Positions 6,176 through 8,036 of a DNA stretch of 8,036 nt are shown here, in pieces (position 1 is the first letter of the stretch; each line of letters starts with the position of its first letter). The stretch is from contig JADDPM010000101.1 of assembly GCA_016781885.1 (NCBI GenBank), positions 1 to 8,036 of the forward strand. Direction: 5' to 3'. A program made the position numbers and the translations under genes. The notes beneath the pieces were generated by a model. The model was given only the letters and a program-made list of their open reading frames with translations, was not told the DNA's origin and ran no database searches. The stretch comes from Rubrobacter sp. (GTDB lineage: Bacteria > Actinomycetota > Rubrobacteria > Rubrobacterales > Rubrobacteraceae).

Positions 6176-7789
6176 TTACCTCCCGGAGTCGGGCTCCATC
6201 GCGCTGGTCTGTTGCGGCGCGGGGGCACCAGATGGGCGGGTCGCCGCCCTCGCGGCCTCAGGTGCCGCTCGCGTCTGCGGTAGCCGCTCAGCGCGTAGCT
6301 CCTTGAAGAGCGCGTAGCACATAGCGATCATCACCAGCAAGAAGGGTGCTGCGGCTATGATGGATGCCTGCTGCAATGATTGCAACGCGTTGTTACCGCC
6401 GGTTAACAGGAGGACAACTGCGGCGAGGCCGGTAAGAACGCCCCAGATTACGAGGGTCCACGTCCTGGGCCTCAAGGCGCCGTTCGAGGAGAGGATGCCC
6501 ATTACCACTGCCCCAGCGTCCGCCCCGCTAACGAAGAAGAGCCCGACGAGAATGATCGCCAACAGAGACATCACAGCCGCAAGCGGGAACTGATTCAGAG
6601 TCTCGAAGAGAGAGTTAGCCGGGCTCTCAGCCGCGGTCGCGGCGAGGCCGGTCGCCCCGGTGAGATCCAGGTTGATAGCCGTACCCCCAAAGACGGCGAA
6701 CCAGACGAAGCTGACCACGCTCGGGACCAGCAGCACACCAAAGACGAACTCCCGGATCGTGCGGCCCTTGGAGATGCGGGCGATGAACATCCCGACGAAC
6801 GGGGTCCAGGAGATCCACCACGCCCAGTAGAACAGGGTATAGGCGGCCAGCCACTCCTCGTCGCCGGAGGCGGCGGTCCTGAAGCTCATCGGGATCAGGT
6901 TGCCCACATAAGCGCCGAGCGATTCGGTAAAGATGTTGAAGATGAAAACCGTCGGCCCCACGACCAGCAAGAAGAGAAGCAAGATGGCGGCCAGAACCAT
7001 GTTGATCTCGCTGAGGTACTTGATCCCGCGGTGCACCCCGGTAACCGCCGAGATGGTGAAGAGCGCCGTTATAGTGAGGATGATCACGATCGCCACCGTA
7101 ACCGAGTTCGGGACGCCCCACAGGTAACTGAGCCCCCCGTTGATCTGCAACGCTCCCAGCCCCAGCGAGGTGGCCGTGCCGAACAGCGTGGCGAAGATAG
7201 CTAGTATGTTTATGGCCTTCCCGATAGGACCATCGACCCTGTCGCCCAAAATGGGATAGAAGGCCGAGCTTATAAGGTTCCTGCGCCCCTTACGGAAGGT
7301 CGAGTAGGCTAGAGCCAGGCCGACCACGGCGTAGATAGCCCACGGGTGCAAGGCCCAGTGGAAGTAGGAGTACTGCATCGCTACCCGGGCGGCCTCCTCA
7401 GAACCGGCCGTCGCTGCGCCGTGAGGAGGAGCGGCGAAGTGCAAGATGGGCTCGGCGACGCCGAAGAACATCAGCCCTATCCCCATCCCGGCGCTGAACA
7501 TCATCGCGATCCAGGACGCCGTACGGAACTCCGGCCGGTCATCGTCTTTGCCGAGACGGATCTTGCCGTAGCGACTCAGGGCCAGGTAGACCACGAAGAG
7601 CAGAAAACCAAAGGTCGCCAGCACGAACACCCACCCGTAGGTGGAGATCAGGTAGCTCAACGTCGTCGAGGCCACGCTGGCGAGGTTGTCCGTAAAGAAC
7701 ACGCCCCACAAAACGAACAATACCGAGATGCCTACGGCAATGCCGAAAACACTCCGGTCGATAGTCGAACCTTCTGATCTTCGCTCCAT
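6176..7789 (-). CDS. BCCT-family betaine/carnitine/choline transporter
   Basis: A 537-residue inner-membrane secondary transporter with about 12 hydrophobic segments and the LeuT-type fold of BetP/OpuD/BetL. Seen: the glycine stretch FSAGMGIGLMFFG at 98-110, as in the sodium-coupled betaine carriers; the aromatic-box residues Trp145, Trp150 and Tyr153 in HWALHPWAIY; and Trp324, Trp325 and Trp328 in the YWAWWISWTPFVGMF signature, followed by ARISKGRTIREF at 337-348. The GMGIG form points to Na+-coupled uptake of glycine betaine or a similar trimethylammonium compound rather than to CaiT-type exchange. Where most relatives read T-S-A-D-S in the eighth core helix, this one reads S-G-A-D-A (421-425), which may alter a sodium site. 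The C-terminal tail of about 40 residues is rich in Ala, Pro and Arg; in BetP the tail senses osmotic stress. ATG 7789 has AAGGAG four bases upstream. It ends at a strong terminator, so it is a single-gene transcript next to the reductase operon. Confidence 0.95.
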   Translation of the reverse strand: MERRSEGSTIDRSVFGIAVGISVLFVLWGVFFTDNLASVASTTLSYLISTYGWVFVLATFGFLLFVVYLALSRYGKIRLGKDDDRPEFRTASWIAMMFSAGMGIGLMFFGVAEPILHFAAPPHGAATAGSEEAARVAMQYSYFHWALHPWAIYAVVGLALAYSTFRKGRRNLISSAFYPILGDRVDGPIGKAINILAIFATLFGTATSLGLGALQINGGLSYLWGVPNSVTVAIVIILTITALFTISAVTGVHRGIKYLSEINMVLAAILLLFLLVVGPTVFIFNIFTESLGAYVGNLIPMSFRTAASGDEEWLAAYTLFYWAWWISWTPFVGMFIARISKGRTIREFVFGVLLVPSVVSFVWFAVFGGTAINLDLTGATGLAATAAESPANSLFETLNQFPLAAVMSLLAIILVGLFFVSGADAGAVVMGILSSNGALRPRTWTLVIWGVLTGLAAVVLLLTGGNNALQSLQQASIIAAAPFLLVMIAMCYALFKELRAERLPQTRAAPEAARAATRPSGAPAPQQTSAMEPDSGR

Positions 7790-7808
7790 CTATCTCCTTT
7801 TCTCGGAA

Positions 7809-7829
7809 CACCACGCCTAACGCATGGTG
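7809..7829 (-). promoter_or_regulatory. small hairpin in the BCCT leader
   Basis: CACCACGC and GCATGGTG flank a five-base CTAAC loop, giving an 8-bp stem with one mismatch (a wobble pair on one strand). It lies within the predicted 5' leader of the transporter mRNA, about 20 bases before the start codon. The effect, if any, is unknown; it does not cover the ribosome site. Confidence 0.25.
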
Positions 7830-7848
7830 AGAACATAGAATGCGTCAC

Positions 7849-7877
7849 ACTATACGACGTTATGCTTCGCGCCTCAA
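7849..7877 (-). promoter_or_regulatory. sigma70-like promoter of the BCCT transporter
   Basis: Minus strand TTGAGG (7877-7872) and TATAGT (7854-7849) are separated by exactly 17 bases. Each is a good match to the vegetative consensus. Transcription would begin near 7842, giving a leader of about 53 bases that holds a small hairpin and the AAGGAG ribosome site. Confidence 0.65.
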
Positions 7878-7898
7878 GTGGTAAGACTTTTATGCTTC
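7860..7898 (-). repeat. direct repeat overlapping the BCCT promoter
   Basis: GAAGCATAA (minus strand) occurs at 7898-7890 and again at 7868-7860, exactly 30 bp or about three helical turns apart. One copy is inside the promoter spacer between -35 and -10, the other just upstream of -35. This placement suits tandem binding of a regulator on one DNA face, for example one responding to osmotic stress. A 9-base repeat in a region this size can also arise by chance. Confidence 0.35.
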
Positions 7899-7978
7899 AT
7901 CAAGCTACTTTTCGAGGAGAATGAAGAGGTGGAGAACCTCGTCTTGCCGTGAGTTAGGACTTGTATCCCATACACCTC

Positions 7979-8011
7979 GACGTTCAGACGTTCTAGACAG
8001 GTGGACAGGTG
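7979..8011. repeat. two adjacent 8-bp tandem duplications
   Basis: GACGTTCA at 7979-7986 is followed directly by GACGTTCT (7 of 8 identical). After one A, GACAGGTG at 7996-8003 is followed directly by a perfect second GACAGGTG at 8004-8011. All four units begin GAC. They lie in a stretch with no confident gene at the right edge. Confidence 0.6.
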
Positions 8012-8036
8012 CGGGTTGGCGGCGTTGTGCCAGCGC

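Noticed and set aside
7874..8035. Minus-strand open frame of 53 codons entering from the right edge and ending in TGA at 7876-7874.
   Set aside because: Third codon positions are GC-rich in its first half, but it matches no family I recognise, contains two 8-bp tandem duplications, and its stop overlaps the transporter -35 box. It may be the tail of a real or decayed gene; the evidence is too weak to annotate.
7921..8036. Plus-strand frame from ATG 7921, with GAGGAG just upstream, open to the window edge.
   Set aside because: Ribosome-site spacing is too short (about two bases), third-position composition is not coding-like, and the protein is low in hydrophobic residues and rich in Arg, Ser and Trp.
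1..8036. CRISPR arrays, tRNA or rRNA genes, insertion sequences, prophage or att sites.
   Set aside because: No regularly spaced repeats, cloverleaf-like segments, transposase domains or terminal inverted repeats were seen on either strand.

Overview
The window looks like a high-GC bacterial chromosome segment. Gene density, leaderless or near-leaderless starts and the mix of families (GatB, FHA-GGDEF, BCCT transporter, NRPS-like reductase) fit an actinobacterium, perhaps Rubrobacter-like. That placement is an impression from protein style, not a proven assignment.

Layout, left to right. (1) The N-terminal part of gatB runs leftward off the window. (2) A roughly 150-bp divergent control region holds two identical extended -10 boxes pointing outward. 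They form an 11-bp perfect inverted repeat. (3) A rightward gene encodes an FHA-like domain joined to a diguanylate cyclase (GGDEF) domain. (4) Convergent to it is a tightly packed three-gene leftward operon, in transcription order: a single-module NRPS-like carboxylic acid reductase (adenylation, thiolation, thioester reductase), a YdfG-like short-chain dehydrogenase that overlaps its 3' end, and an epoxide-hydrolase-like alpha/beta hydrolase. (5) Upstream of the operon, separated from it by a strong intrinsic terminator, is a leftward BCCT-family transporter (betaine/carnitine/choline type) with a clear sigma70-like promoter. (6) The right edge has no confident gene but carries short tandem repeats.

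The most interesting reading concerns (4) and (5). The A-T-R protein plus the SDR reproduce, as two proteins, the domain order A-T-R-R of the fungal ATRR enzyme that reduces glycine betaine to choline. The adenylation pocket lacks the Asp that normally binds an alpha-amino group and is instead lined by Phe, Trp and Trp with a nearby Glu, as expected for a quaternary ammonium acid. The neighbour is a betaine-type transporter whose aromatic box is intact. I infer a bacterial uptake-and-reduction locus for glycine betaine or a related betaine, giving the aldehyde and then the alcohol (choline). The substrate is an inference.

A second oddity is translational. Both the FHA-GGDEF gene and the SDR gene lack an ATG, GTG or TTG where their fold must begin. 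In both, an in-frame ATA sits six bases downstream of a good Shine-Dalgarno sequence.
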